Below are positions 28,801 to 36,062 of a DNA stretch of 64,000 nt, in pieces. The stretch's first letter is position 1; each line of letters begins with the position of its first letter. The stretch is taken from contig NZ_QAJP01000004.1 of the NCBI RefSeq assembly GCF_003852535.1, positions 730,719 through 794,718 of the forward strand. Reading direction: 5' to 3'. Source of the stretch: Herminiimonas sp. KBW02. Its GTDB lineage: Bacteria > Pseudomonadota > Gammaproteobacteria > Burkholderiales > Burkholderiaceae_D. The translations under genes and the position numbers were made by a program. The notes beneath the pieces are model-generated. The model did no database searches and was not told where the DNA came from. It saw only the letters and a list, made by a program, of their open reading frames with translations.

Positions 28801-30104
28801 AGCTTACTAACCGTGACGCATCGACGGCCAACGGCGCACTCAGCAATACGCTCACACTGCAGCAAGCAGCCGAGCTGGAGAAAAAGATGCAGCAGGCGCG
28901 CCTAGAGGAACAGGCCGCTCGTTTGATGGGGACTTTAGGGCAGCAGTTAGCTGGTGATATTGGGGATCTAGCAGGGAAAAAAGAAGCTGGTCTTAAGATT
29001 CAAGCGATGGAAGAAAATGACATTGAAAAAAAAGCTATGCTTAACGCGGAGGCTGAAAAATGGTCTGAAGGGGGGATTTATCGTGTTGGGCTTCATGCCG
29101 TTGTAGGTGGTTTAACCGGGAGTTCTGCTGGAGCGTTAGGAGCAGGTGTTAGTGCCGCGCTTATACCCGAAATAGGCAAGACTATTCAAGCTCTCGAATT
29201 ATCTTCTGAAAGCAAGCAAATGCTCACTATTCTAGTTGGTGCTGCCATAGGCAGTGCTGTGGGAGGAGCAAACGGTGCAGCAACATCATTAAATCAAACT
29301 AATAATAACTATCTTAAACATCAAGAAAATGCCAAGTTACAAGAAGAAATGAGTGCCTGCGCCATTTCTTCTAATAGTTCAACTTGTAGAGAAAATGTGG
29401 CAAATAAGTACGTCGAAATATCTAGAAAAAATGATGATGAACTACGTCAGGTTTGTAATACGTCTCCTATGAGTGATAGTTGTCAAAATGGGGTTAAAGA
29501 AGTACTGAACTATACGGGGGATCAAAGTTGGAAAAAATATTTTGTGATGTTTCCATCTGCTCTATCTGAAACACCAATCGGTTTTAATGAAATGGATAAT
29601 GATATTGCTAGAACCAGAAACGATATGCTTGGTTTAATCATTGGCAGTAGTGCGCTGTATTCGGCAATAAATGATATTGAGTCGCGCGCCGATTTTTTCG
29701 GCACGATGTATGCGCAGACCGGAGCGGTTTGGTTTAGAGAAGCGGAGAAGGTCTCTAGAAATGATTTACAAGGTATGTTATTTGAATTGGGAAATAAATT
29801 GAATCAATTGGGATCTTGGCGAGATGAAGCAGGAAAAGTAATTATGTCGTCAGGTTATGACGAGTTTAAGAATATCTACAATAATCCAAATATTGATCCT
29901 ACTTTATGGAGCATAGATAGGCTGAAGAACGAGCAAAATAATATTGAATTGCAAAAAATTCATGAAAAATTTATCCCTCAATTTGCGGTTGGAACAAAAG
30001 GCTTTATGGAGTGGAAGGGAAAAGTTGGGAACATATTAGATTCAAATGAGAGAATTAAAACAGGCTGTATAAATATGGGAATAACTCAAGGGTGTGCGAA
30101 GTGA
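22842..30104 (+). CDS. CdiA/FhaB-like filamentous exoprotein with C-terminal toxin module
   Basis: An intact 2420-residue two-partner secretion effector. Order: extended signal peptide (ESPR, residues 1-30) with cleavage after FAHA (74); TPS secretion domain (about 75-310) with IANPAGIQINGGGFINADRV; filamentous haemagglutinin repeats; a cysteine-containing non-repeat region around 590-1000 with LNPDPND and KRLGDGFYEQ stretches typical of CdiA; a second repeat field (about 1050-2000); and a glycine/alanine-rich pretoxin region near 2082-2150 ending in NNNYL at the usual VENN site. The last ~265 residues are AT-rich in DNA and unlike known toxins to me. The stop overlaps the next gene (GTGA). 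Confidence 0.88.
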   Translation: MNKHLYRIVFNKTRGIMMAVAENVSAQGKGDAASSSSGVFKPTMEQICLQLKSISFAAKLTAGVMTVIMPFAHAQIVADPTAPNNQRPTIVQTANGLPQVNIQAPSAAGVSRNTYSQFDVQSNGAILNNSRDNVLTQTGGWVQGNPWLNGGSARVILNEVNSSNPSHLRGYVEVAGQKAEVIIANPAGIQINGGGFINADRVTLTTGTATSNPVNNGSLENYRITQGTISVEGLGLDTRGATYTDILARSVQVNAGIWANKLKVVTGANEVNINNLDYAGNVAQGITPITGTGSVPQFSLDVAALGGMYAGHIFLVGSESGMGVRNQGAINANGGNLVLLSNGFLTNEGAMQAASSNGSGGKLHIDTAGNITNSGAQAVISAQDQADIVTSGNLLNTVAARIDANNNLAITAGSLSNEGKLGATDKLVVNATNIDNAATGEIAANIAKLTAANNLSNRGLIDGTETVLRADQLDNIGTGRIYGDQLAIAANTLNNDSETLASLRSDAVIAARQRMDLGVGTLNNRNGSLLFSAGTEETALNIGRSLDAQAHATGKADVVTNQAATIESMGGMTIAAAKINNLNPDFSTRTDTTNESTYIHYIRLGGTRYLESSLGRCFKCASDRFDDGDPSLPRLEYVAPSSAYPFEAGFSRVPYQLNTYEYYETETGGMSVQIPYLYPADSPVWKLFGVAVGDQVTLRSYLQSYNQSIISRAYRDFYQIWVTSTQTVQTVVDNAGTPGRIISAGGMTLSGAAILNDNSQIMAGGNLDISGASLTNTETMGQRVVTDFGSFRGDSVKYKGYGIHAGYFGSGAYVEVTESVTTKLDTSVAKGNTSISGSGTQVAGPRTPPSSLLILNPDPNDSHIYKGDPRFNNKQQWLSSDYMLQELSTDPNTIQKRLGDGFYEQMLIREQVAELTGRRFLDGYASDEAQYQALMQAGTAYAKQWELVPGVSLTPAQMAALTSDIVWLVAQEVVLPDGTITTALVPQVYVVPRPGDLSTGGSLLAGQNVNIQLSGDLKNSGTIAGRNVMQINADNVQNFGDIAGKTVNVAAQEDLLNIGGSIVAKDSLTASAGRDFVIESTTSTGTASSGRSSSSLTQIDRVAGLYVTGDKGILVASAGNDFSVLAGVLASSGDMQVSTENNMNLGTVGTGYKSDLTANDRNYMRASGTQDVGSQIVSVGKTTLTAGNNFEAKAATVNAIGNVSVNATGDVQIAEGRATSQSDDARYAKSKGFLSSSSTESREQSSSNSAIGSYFGGDSVTITSGGNAVIRGSVVIGDADTKIAADKNLIIEAAISSSQSSTFSDSRKGSLISSKENKKTTESFNTQVVGSSVKGNNVTLSAGSDIAVIGSQVDAVKDVTVSAGQDVLIAAAIEDHNTAQTSETKRSGFSGSFQTGLSVGSSKSNQTLDQQGQLAITSSISGSNVKINADRDVNVLGSAVLADKDINIAAGRNINIDVVKEAQSTTSTSKSSSTSIGLHPSLSGSMTILGINSDKQNGQADGQSSVPSLLSANSGNLTMVAGNAGTQDATITTRGADLLAGNAIKLEADRIDLLAARDTSSSSNQTESKSFTVGSKPAGQIGGLINSAIESAMAASQGSGNDRLDNALALKAGYDTYKAIEKGAALANGVKDLAQGADPGGAAFGVSISVGSSKSSSTSSSASTEVTGSNLQAKSIDLNARQTDITMEGAKLQAETINLEAKRDVILVAAANTSEVHSANKSSSASVGITIGMGQQSGISLQLGVQNAKGKANGEETTYDNTLITATDKLTIKSGNDTTLQGAQLAAQQVKMEVGGDLTIQTLQDQSKYESEQKSSGFGLSLCIPPFCVGASSVSVNTSNQSIKHNYQSAQGQSGISVGDGGFDITVANATDLVGAAITSTADKAKNNLSTGSLSSSDLNNVQDTATKSNSFSATASLGKGATISENITKLGNDSALNLLGNAAANKALPKDEHEQSQTLSVISPANITITGSDAEQNALSQQTAEELTNRDASTANGALSNTLTLQQAAELEKKMQQARLEEQAARLMGTLGQQLAGDIGDLAGKKEAGLKIQAMEENDIEKKAMLNAEAEKWSEGGIYRVGLHAVVGGLTGSSAGALGAGVSAALIPEIGKTIQALELSSESKQMLTILVGAAIGSAVGGANGAATSLNQTNNNYLKHQENAKLQEEMSACAISSNSSTCRENVANKYVEISRKNDDELRQVCNTSPMSDSCQNGVKEVLNYTGDQSWKKYFVMFPSALSETPIGFNEMDNDIARTRNDMLGLIIGSSALYSAINDIESRADFFGTMYAQTGAVWFREAEKVSRNDLQGMLFELGNKLNQLGSWRDEAGKVIMSSGYDEFKNIYNNPNIDPTLWSIDRLKNEQNNIELQKIHEKFIPQFAVGTKGFMEWKGKVGNILDSNERIKTGCINMGITQGCAK

Positions 30105-30559
30105 TCGTCAACTTTTTAATTGCGTTATCTTTTCTATCGATGCTAATTCTAATGCCGATAGGGGTGATTGTTTTCTCTGTGATATTGGCGAAATCGATTC
30201 TTCATAAAGAATGGATTAGAAGGATTGAATACATTAAAAGGTATTTACCTTTCGTTGGAATTATTTGTGTAGTGCCATCGTTGGTATTTACTGCTCTGTT
30301 GCTCCACGCTATTTTCTTTTCTAAAAGTGAAATTGAGTATTTTCATTTTCATTATATGAATGTTTTATTATTTTCCTGTCTTGTTTCGACGATAATTTTT
30401 TTACTTTGGTGCGTTCAGGTAAAAATGGAGCGGGTGATTAGCGACAAAATTTACATAATATGGTTTGCAAATACTGCTCTCTTCACCTATCCAATCTCGG
30501 TATATATGCTTCTTAAGATGATCGTAAATTTTCTTTCTGGGGAATTACTGTTGGCTTAG
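30101..30559 (+). CDS. Small polytopic membrane protein, probable CDI immunity protein
   Basis: I do not recognise a family. The 152-residue product has four hydrophobic segments (about 3-30, 49-73, 85-107 and 117-146) and short charged loops. GTG 30101 overlaps the cdiA-like stop (GTGA) and has AAGGG eight bases upstream; a GTG at 30092 is less well spaced. Its position directly after a CdiA C-terminus, its very low GC and its size fit an immunity protein. A membrane-located immunity protein would suit a toxin that acts on or crosses the inner membrane. This function is inferred from position only. Confidence 0.65.
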   Translation: MIVNFLIALSFLSMLILMPIGVIVFSVILAKSILHKEWIRRIEYIKRYLPFVGIICVVPSLVFTALLLHAIFFSKSEIEYFHFHYMNVLLFSCLVSTIIFLLWCVQVKMERVISDKIYIIWFANTALFTYPISVYMLLKMIVNFLSGELLLA

Positions 30560-30615
30560 TGCTTTACCTTATCTGTCTTTCATTAAGTACCGGCTTTTCC
30601 AAAAAATCTTCACAA

Positions 30616-31191
30616 ATGTGTAAAAAAATTTCTTTAATAGCAGCAGGTTTACTCCTAAGCGGCTGCAACACACTCAAACAAAACGTCGTTGTCAGCGAAC
30701 CTACAGGAGGAGAGCGCGCAAGAGTCCGAGTCGTTATTCAAGACATCGATTACCGTGGAGTGCGTGCTTATCCAAACAGCGCATGCGTGAATGATAAGTT
30801 GCCAGGAAATGGCATGGTAGCCAATGTTCAAATGGTTCTTGGCTTTGAAAAAAATCTGAACAATAAAAAAATCGGTATGCCTGAGACGGAATATTCTGTT
30901 GACAAGAATTTTGTGAGTTCAGAGATTTATGTCGCAGCTAATGAACCGATTACATTCAGGTTTCACAAGCCAAACACAAAGATTGAAAGAGGGATATATT
31001 CGACCTGGCTTAATGACGGTTGTTATATGAAAAAAACATTCATCCCCGAGCCTAACGCTGATTATGAGCTGATTTTTACCGACGTTCCGCAATGTCTGGC
31101 AACAGCGCAGAAGATAGTCAAGACTAATGAGTCCGTGACGATGGTGCCGGTTGAGTATAAGGATACGACTGACTGCGGAAGAAAGAGATAA
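30616..31191 (+). CDS. Lipoprotein downstream of the CDI-like toxin/immunity pair
   Basis: The 191-residue product has a lipoprotein signal peptide, MCKKISLIAAGLLLSGC, with lipobox LSGC and Cys17 as the lipidated residue. The mature part is mainly beta-rich and has several further cysteines that could pair. No Shine-Dalgarno is obvious; an earlier GTG at 30559 overlaps the immunity gene stop (TAGTG) but would give an overlong signal peptide. Family unknown. Burkholderia bcpAIOB loci also include a lipoprotein gene (bcpO), so a CDI-linked role is possible. A strong terminator follows. Confidence 0.65.
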   Translation: MCKKISLIAAGLLLSGCNTLKQNVVVSEPTGGERARVRVVIQDIDYRGVRAYPNSACVNDKLPGNGMVANVQMVLGFEKNLNNKKIGMPETEYSVDKNFVSSEIYVAANEPITFRFHKPNTKIERGIYSTWLNDGCYMKKTFIPEPNADYELIFTDVPQCLATAQKIVKTNESVTMVPVEYKDTTDCGRKR

Positions 31192-31212
31192 ACGATCAGA
31201 TGGTCGATGATT

Positions 31213-31243
31213 AAAATGCCTGGCATGTGCCAGGTATTTTTTT
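31213..31243 (+). terminator. Intrinsic terminator after the CDI-like locus
   Basis: CCTGGC, loop ATGT and GCCAGG make a perfect stem at 31219-31234, extended by A/T pairing and followed by a run of seven T. It ends the tpsB-toxin-immunity-lipoprotein transcription unit. Confidence 0.85.
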
Positions 31244-31340
31244 GTCTGCTCTGTATGCAATGGAGGCGATAAACTGGACTTGGGGCTAAAGACCATGCGC
31301 GAGTGGCGAATAAACGGTAATCTGATGTTGTTTAGTCTGG

Positions 31341-32015
31341 ATGGCCCATATAGCACCTATGCCTAAAACATCTCATTTGACTCGTTCCCACCTGCGCCTG
31401 ACGTCTATCATCCTGATCGCCGTCATAGTCGCGCTGATCATGCCTGATTCATGGAATCTCGTCACGCGCGCCCTGGCCGGATGGAATGTCGCGGTGTGGG
31501 CGAATTTGTTGCAGATGGGATGGTTGATGACGACGTCTAGCCATGCGCGGGTGAAGGCGATAGCGGAGCGTGAGGATGCCGGAGCAGGGACGGTGGTGGG
31601 GATTTTGTCTATTGCTGCGCCTTTGAGCTTGCTCGCGATTATTCTTGAGCTGACTTCGGCCAAAGGCCTGGCTGGCTCTGAGCAGCTTTTACATTACGCG
31701 TTCACCGGCGTGACGGTGCTCGGTTCCTGGTTGTTGCTGGGTGGTGTGTATACGCTGCATTACGCACGGCTGTATTACCAGTCGTCGGTGAAGAGCAGGG
31801 CCTTGAAGTTCCCGGATGCGGAATTGAATCCCGATTATTGGGACTTCCTTTATTTCTCTTTTACGATTGCCGTCGCGGCGCAAACTTCTGATGTGACGGT
31901 GATGTCTTCTGGCATGCGCAAGGCGGTGCTGGCGCAGTCGGTGTTGAGCTTTTTGTTCAATGCCGCGATTATCGGTTTATCGATCAATATTGCGGCAGGT
32001 TTGATCGGTACCTGA
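31341..32015 (+). CDS. DUF1345 family integral membrane protein
   Basis: The 224-residue product has five to six hydrophobic segments and matches the DUF1345 pattern: the [15 protein letters not shown] segment early on, then [35 protein letters not shown] and a final helix [16 protein letters not shown]. Function is unknown. An ATG at 31359 is an alternative start; neither has a clear Shine-Dalgarno. It stands alone on the plus strand, converging with the minus-strand gene that ends at 32039. Confidence 0.75.
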   Translation: MAHIAPMPKTSHLTRSHLRLTSIILIAVIVALIMPDSWNLVTRALAGWNVAVWANLLQMGWLMTTSSHARVKAIAEREDAGAGTVVGILSIAAPLSLLAIILELTSAKGLAGSEQLLHYAFTGVTVLGSWLLLGGVYTLHYARLYYQSSVKSRALKFPDAELNPDYWDFLYFSFTIAVAAQTSDVTVMSSGMRKAVLAQSVLSFLFNAAIIGLSINIAAGLIGT

Positions 32016-32038
32016 TCACGCTAGCTTCGTGACTCGTC

Positions 32039-32872
32039 TTATTTCTTTTTACGTCGTGCCAGCTCGGCAGTCAGCTTGCCCATTTGTTTGTAGAGCTTGC
32101 CATAGCGTTTATCCCAGCCGTTGACGGCGCGATATTGTTTGACGACGGTAGCGATGTCACCACGCGCTATAGGACCAGTCAGCGCCTGTTCCGGGCCTAT
32201 CTGCAATACGTTCTCGCTTGTTTCACGTACCAGTGACGCAATCATCTTTAACGCGATGTCTTGCGGTATGTCTGCCTGGCCGTAAGTTTGTACTGCGGTA
32301 TCTAGCAGTGTGACGAGATAGTTGGAGGCGAAGACCGCGCCTGCGTGATACAGCACTTTGCTTTCTCGCTTGATAGCAACCGTTTGCGCGCCTATGGCGG
32401 CAAATATGGGCGCGAGTGCATTGAGTGCAGCCTGATCGCCTTCCATGCCGCAGTACGTGCCCGCAAAATCTGCTGCTACTTTCTCAGGCACTGCAAAGCT
32501 GCGTATCGGATGAATGCTGGCAACTGCTGCGCCGCAAGCACTGGCACTGGCCAGTATGCTGGAAGAGAGCGCGCCGCTGCAGTGGAAGACTATGCTGCCT
32601 GCCGGCAAGCGCCCGCTGTCAGCCAATGCGTCGCAGCAAGCTGCGATCTGGTCGTCGGGTGCGGCTATGAGGTAGATGTTGGCTGTCTGCAGGTCGGCGT
32701 AGCTGCTTGCCACGCGACCAGTGCCTGCAAAAGCAGCGGCGCGTGCGCCGCTAGTGACCGAAGTATTGAGGATGTCCAGTATCTGGACAGTCTGATGCTG
32801 CACCCACAAGCGCGCCAGCGTCTGGCCGACTTTGCCGCAACCGATGATGGAGAGTGTTTGCGGTTTGCTCAT
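32039..32872 (-). CDS. DUF2520 Rossmann-like NAD(P)-binding protein
   Basis: The 277-residue protein starts with a dinucleotide-binding motif (SIIGCGKVGQTLARLW), followed by a Rossmann domain to about residue 150 with LIAAPDDQI and HCSGALSS, and then a helical domain from about 160 (YHAGAVFASNYLVTLLD) resembling the DUF2520 fold of F420-oxidoreductase or ProC-like proteins. The enzyme reaction is unknown. It lies 10 bases downstream of the ABC-F gene on the same strand and may be cotranscribed. Confidence 0.75.
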   Translation of the reverse strand: MSKPQTLSIIGCGKVGQTLARLWVQHQTVQILDILNTSVTSGARAAAFAGTGRVASSYADLQTANIYLIAAPDDQIAACCDALADSGRLPAGSIVFHCSGALSSSILASASACGAAVASIHPIRSFAVPEKVAADFAGTYCGMEGDQAALNALAPIFAAIGAQTVAIKRESKVLYHAGAVFASNYLVTLLDTAVQTYGQADIPQDIALKMIASLVRETSENVLQIGPEQALTGPIARGDIATVVKQYRAVNGWDKRYGKLYKQMGKLTAELARRKKK

Positions 32873-32882
32873 GGGTTCAGAC

Positions 32883-34877
32883 CTAGCTGTTGACCTGTTC
32901 CAGCGCTTCCTGCTGTTCCAGCCATTCCGCTTCCAGTTGTGTCACTTCCTTGGTGTAGAAGGTCTGGTCGGCCAGCAGTTGCTTCAGTTCTTTTTTGTTT
33001 GCAGCATCGTAGATGAGCGGATCGGCCAGTTTTTCATCTACGCTGGCTTTTTGCGCATTGCGCTTGGCAATTTGTTCTTCCAGCTTTTTGATTTTCTGTT
33101 CTATCGGCTTTTTACGGGCCGCCAGTTTTTGGCGTTCTTCCGCTTCCTGCTTTTTCTGTTCACGCTTGTCTACTGCGCTGACAGTGGCAGCGGGTGCGAC
33201 CGGGCTGGCCGATTTTTCCTTGACTGGTGGCAGGCTGGCATTGGCGGCTGCATTTTTTGCATCCAGCTTGGTTTTGAAGAGCCAGTCTTTGTAGTCGTCG
33301 AGGTCGCCATCAAAAGGTTGCAGCTTGCCGTCGGCAACGATGATGAATTGATCGGTGGTCGCGCGCAATAAGTGCCTGTCATGGGATACCACAACCAGTG
33401 TGCCTTCGAACTGCGCCAGCGCCATGGTGAGCGCTTCGCGGGTTTCCAGATCCAGATGGTTGGTCGGTTCATCGAGCAGCAAGAGGTTAGGGCGTTGCCA
33501 GACGATGAGCGCCAGCGCCAGGCGTGCTTTTTCTCCACCGGAGAACGGCGCGATTTTGCTGGTGACCATGGTGCCGTTGAAGTTGAAGCTGCCGAGGAAG
33601 TTGCGCAGCTCTTGTTCACGTACGGTCGGTGCGATGTGCATCAGGTGCCACAGCGGCGATTCATCATGGCGCAGCATTTCTACCTGGTGCTGGGCGAAGT
33701 AGCCGATAGCCAGGCCTTTGCCGAATTGCGATGAGCCGTTGAGTGGCTCCAGTTCACCTGCGATGGTTTTGATCAGCGTGGATTTACCGGCACCGTTGAC
33801 GCCGAGCAAGCCGATACGCTGGCCGATTTGCAGCGAGAAGTTGATGCCGGAAACGATTTTCTTTTCCGTGATCGAGTAGTCTTTTTCATCCTCAATACGG
33901 TAACCGGCATCGACGGCCTCCATTACCAGCAATGGATTTGGTGCATTCGCCGGTTCGCGGAATTCAAACGAGAACTCTGCCGCTGCACGCAATGGTGCGA
34001 GCTCTTCCATCTTCGACAGGGCCTTGATCCGGCTTTGTGCCTGGCGGGCCTTGCTGGCTTGTGCCTTGAAGCGGTTGATGAAGGATTCCAGATGCGCACG
34101 TTGGCGAGCTTGTTTTTCCATCGCGCTTTGGGCGAGGATCATTTGCGCGGCGCGTTGACGCTCGAAATCCGAGTAGTTACCGGAGTAACGCTTCAGCTTG
34201 CGCTCATCAATATGCACGATGACGTTGACGACGCCGTCGAGGAAGTCCCTATCATGCGAGATGACGATCAGGGTGCCGGCGTAACGCTTGAGCCAGTCTT
34301 CCAGCCAGATGATGGCGTCCAGATCCAAATGGTTGGTCGGTTCATCGAGCAGCAAGAGGTCAGACGGGCACATCAGCGCTTGCGCCAGGTTCAGGCGCAT
34401 ACGCCAGCCACCAGAGAAGCTGGCGACCGGTTGATCCATTTGCGCCATGGTGAAGCCCAGGCCGAGCAGCAGTTGCTCGGCGCGCGAACGGACGGTGTAA
34501 GCGTCAGCATCCGCCAGCGCGCTGTATAGCTCGCCGATCAGGGTGCCGTTGTCTATGGTGTCCGGTTCGCTTTCGAGGAAGGCGAGTTCTTCTTCCAGGC
34601 GGCGCAGCGTGACGTCGCCGTCGATGGCATAGTCGATGGCTGAGCGTTCCAGCGGCGGGGTTTCCTGCGCTACATAGGCGACGCGCCATTTGGCCGGGAA
34701 GTCGATGGTGCCGAGGTCGGCATGCAGTTCACCGCGCAGCATGCCGAACAGGCTGGATTTGCCCGCACCGTTGGCACCGATCAGGCCGATTTTGTCGCCC
34801 GGATTGAGCGTGACATCGACGTTGTCGAGTAGCGGCTTGATGCCGCGCATGAGGGAAACTTGCTGAAAACGAATCAT
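32883..34877 (-). CDS. ABC-F family ATPase (YheS-like)
   Basis: ABC-F proteins are soluble, have two ATPase domains and act on ribosomes. This 664-residue form has two Walker A sites (GANGAGKSSLFG, GVNGAGKSTLIK), two signature motifs (SFSGGWRMRLNLAQAL, PFSGGEKARLALAL), Walker B LLLLDEPTNHLDL twice, and a linker rich in Arg/Gln between the domains. A charged Ala/Lys-rich segment and a C-terminal coiled coil (about 570-660) follow. ATG 34877 gives the normal start MIRFQQVSLMRG; the open frame upstream to 34991 has no family sequence. Confidence 0.9.
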   Translation of the reverse strand: MIRFQQVSLMRGIKPLLDNVDVTLNPGDKIGLIGANGAGKSSLFGMLRGELHADLGTIDFPAKWRVAYVAQETPPLERSAIDYAIDGDVTLRRLEEELAFLESEPDTIDNGTLIGELYSALADADAYTVRSRAEQLLLGLGFTMAQMDQPVASFSGGWRMRLNLAQALMCPSDLLLLDEPTNHLDLDAIIWLEDWLKRYAGTLIVISHDRDFLDGVVNVIVHIDERKLKRYSGNYSDFERQRAAQMILAQSAMEKQARQRAHLESFINRFKAQASKARQAQSRIKALSKMEELAPLRAAAEFSFEFREPANAPNPLLVMEAVDAGYRIEDEKDYSITEKKIVSGINFSLQIGQRIGLLGVNGAGKSTLIKTIAGELEPLNGSSQFGKGLAIGYFAQHQVEMLRHDESPLWHLMHIAPTVREQELRNFLGSFNFNGTMVTSKIAPFSGGEKARLALALIVWQRPNLLLLDEPTNHLDLETREALTMALAQFEGTLVVVSHDRHLLRATTDQFIIVADGKLQPFDGDLDDYKDWLFKTKLDAKNAAANASLPPVKEKSASPVAPAATVSAVDKREQKKQEAEERQKLAARKKPIEQKIKKLEEQIAKRNAQKASVDEKLADPLIYDAANKKELKQLLADQTFYTKEVTQLEAEWLEQQEALEQVNS

Positions 34878-35017
34878 GTAATTTGTAAGCCGCTGGCACG
34901 TTGTGTCTGTGTGCCAGTGGCTTTGCTTCTTTAGAGAATGATTAAAAATGGCTGGCTTGTCATAGCCAACCGAAATCGCGGCTCGCAGCATTCATGGGAA
35001 TAGCTACCAGCGGCGGT

Positions 35018-35034
35018 GCAGGCTTCAGGCCTGC
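35018..35034 (-). other. Inverted repeat between prmB and the ABC-F gene
   Basis: GCAGGC, a five-base loop and GCCTGC form a perfect stem in the 210-base gap downstream of prmB. No T-run follows on the minus strand, so it is not a clear terminator. Little else is seen in the gap. Confidence 0.3.
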
Positions 35035-35087
35035 CGGATTACTGTCAACCACGCTCACGCATCAGCACGATGCGGGCAGGTACGACC

Positions 35088-35978
35088 TTATTGCAATTGA
35101 TCTGCAGTGATCAGGAATACCATGTCGTCACCGGCGCTGGTGGTGAGCCAGGTCAGGTTCAGTTCCGGGAATGCCGCTTCTGCGAATTCACGTTCATTAC
35201 CGATTTCGACCATCAGCAAACCGTTAGGCGTCAGGCGTTGACCTGCGCCGGCAACGATTTTGCGTACCAGATCCATACCGTCGGTACCGCCTGCCAGTGC
35301 AATTTGCGGTTCACGCAGGTATTCCGGTGGCAGCTTGCTCATGGAGCCCGAATTGACGTACGGCGGGTTGGTGATGATGAGATCGTATTTGTATTCAGGC
35401 ACGTTCGCATACAGGTCGGATTCGATCAGGCTGATGCGGTGATCCAGTTCGTATTCGGCGACATTGCGCTTTGCTACATCCAGCGCATCGGTGGAGATAT
35501 CCACTGCATCCACATGTGCATTCGGGAAGGCGTCGGCCAGCATGATAGGCAGGCAGCCGGAACCGGTGCAGAGCTCGAGAATGTTATTCACTTTGTCCGG
35601 ATTGCTGACCCACGGCGAGAATTGCTCAGGGATCAGTTCGGCGATGAAGGAGCGCGGCACGATGACGCGTTCATCGACATAGAAGCGATAGCCGCCGAGC
35701 CAGCCTTCATTCGTGATGTAAGCCGCAGGCAGGCGCTCATCAGCGCGTTGTTCGATGACGCGCAAGACTGCATCGACTTCTTCCTGCAGCAGGCATGCAT
35801 CGAAGAAAGGATCGAGTTTGTCCAGCGGCAGCTTGAGTGTGTGCAGGATCAGGTAAGCGGCTTCATCCAGTGCATTGGTGCTGCCATGGCCGAAGAATAG
35901 TTTCGCGGTATTGAAGCGGGTAACTGCGTAACGCAGCAAGTCGCGAATGGTAGTGAGTTCGTTAGGCTTGGTAGGCAT
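35088..35978 (-). CDS. prmB: Ribosomal protein L3 N5-glutamine methyltransferase PrmB
   Basis: PrmB methylates a glutamine of ribosomal protein L3 before ribosome assembly. The 296-residue product has the helical N-terminal domain, the SAM-binding motif ELCTGSGCLPIML, AVDISTDALDVAKRN, and the catalytic IITNPPYVN motif shared with PrmC/HemK. The segment after NPPY (LPPEYLREPQIALAGGTDGMDLV) favours PrmB over PrmC. ATG 35978 is chosen; TTG 35990 would add four residues. It is the last gene of the dap-like run, 84 bases after dapE. Confidence 0.88.
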   Translation of the reverse strand: MPTKPNELTTIRDLLRYAVTRFNTAKLFFGHGSTNALDEAAYLILHTLKLPLDKLDPFFDACLLQEEVDAVLRVIEQRADERLPAAYITNEGWLGGYRFYVDERVIVPRSFIAELIPEQFSPWVSNPDKVNNILELCTGSGCLPIMLADAFPNAHVDAVDISTDALDVAKRNVAEYELDHRISLIESDLYANVPEYKYDLIITNPPYVNSGSMSKLPPEYLREPQIALAGGTDGMDLVRKIVAGAGQRLTPNGLLMVEIGNEREFAEAAFPELNLTWLTTSAGDDMVFLITADQLQ

Positions 35979-36062
35979 GGTTCGGTGCAACTAAGTAAAA
36001 GGATGATGCCTGATGCAGAATGACTGCAGCAGGAGGTTTTTTATCGATGCTGTGCGCCAGCC

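Noticed and set aside
22842-30104. Tandem DNA repeats or CRISPR in the exoprotein gene
   Set aside because: The repetitiveness is at protein level (haemagglutinin repeats); no regular repeat-spacer DNA pattern is present.
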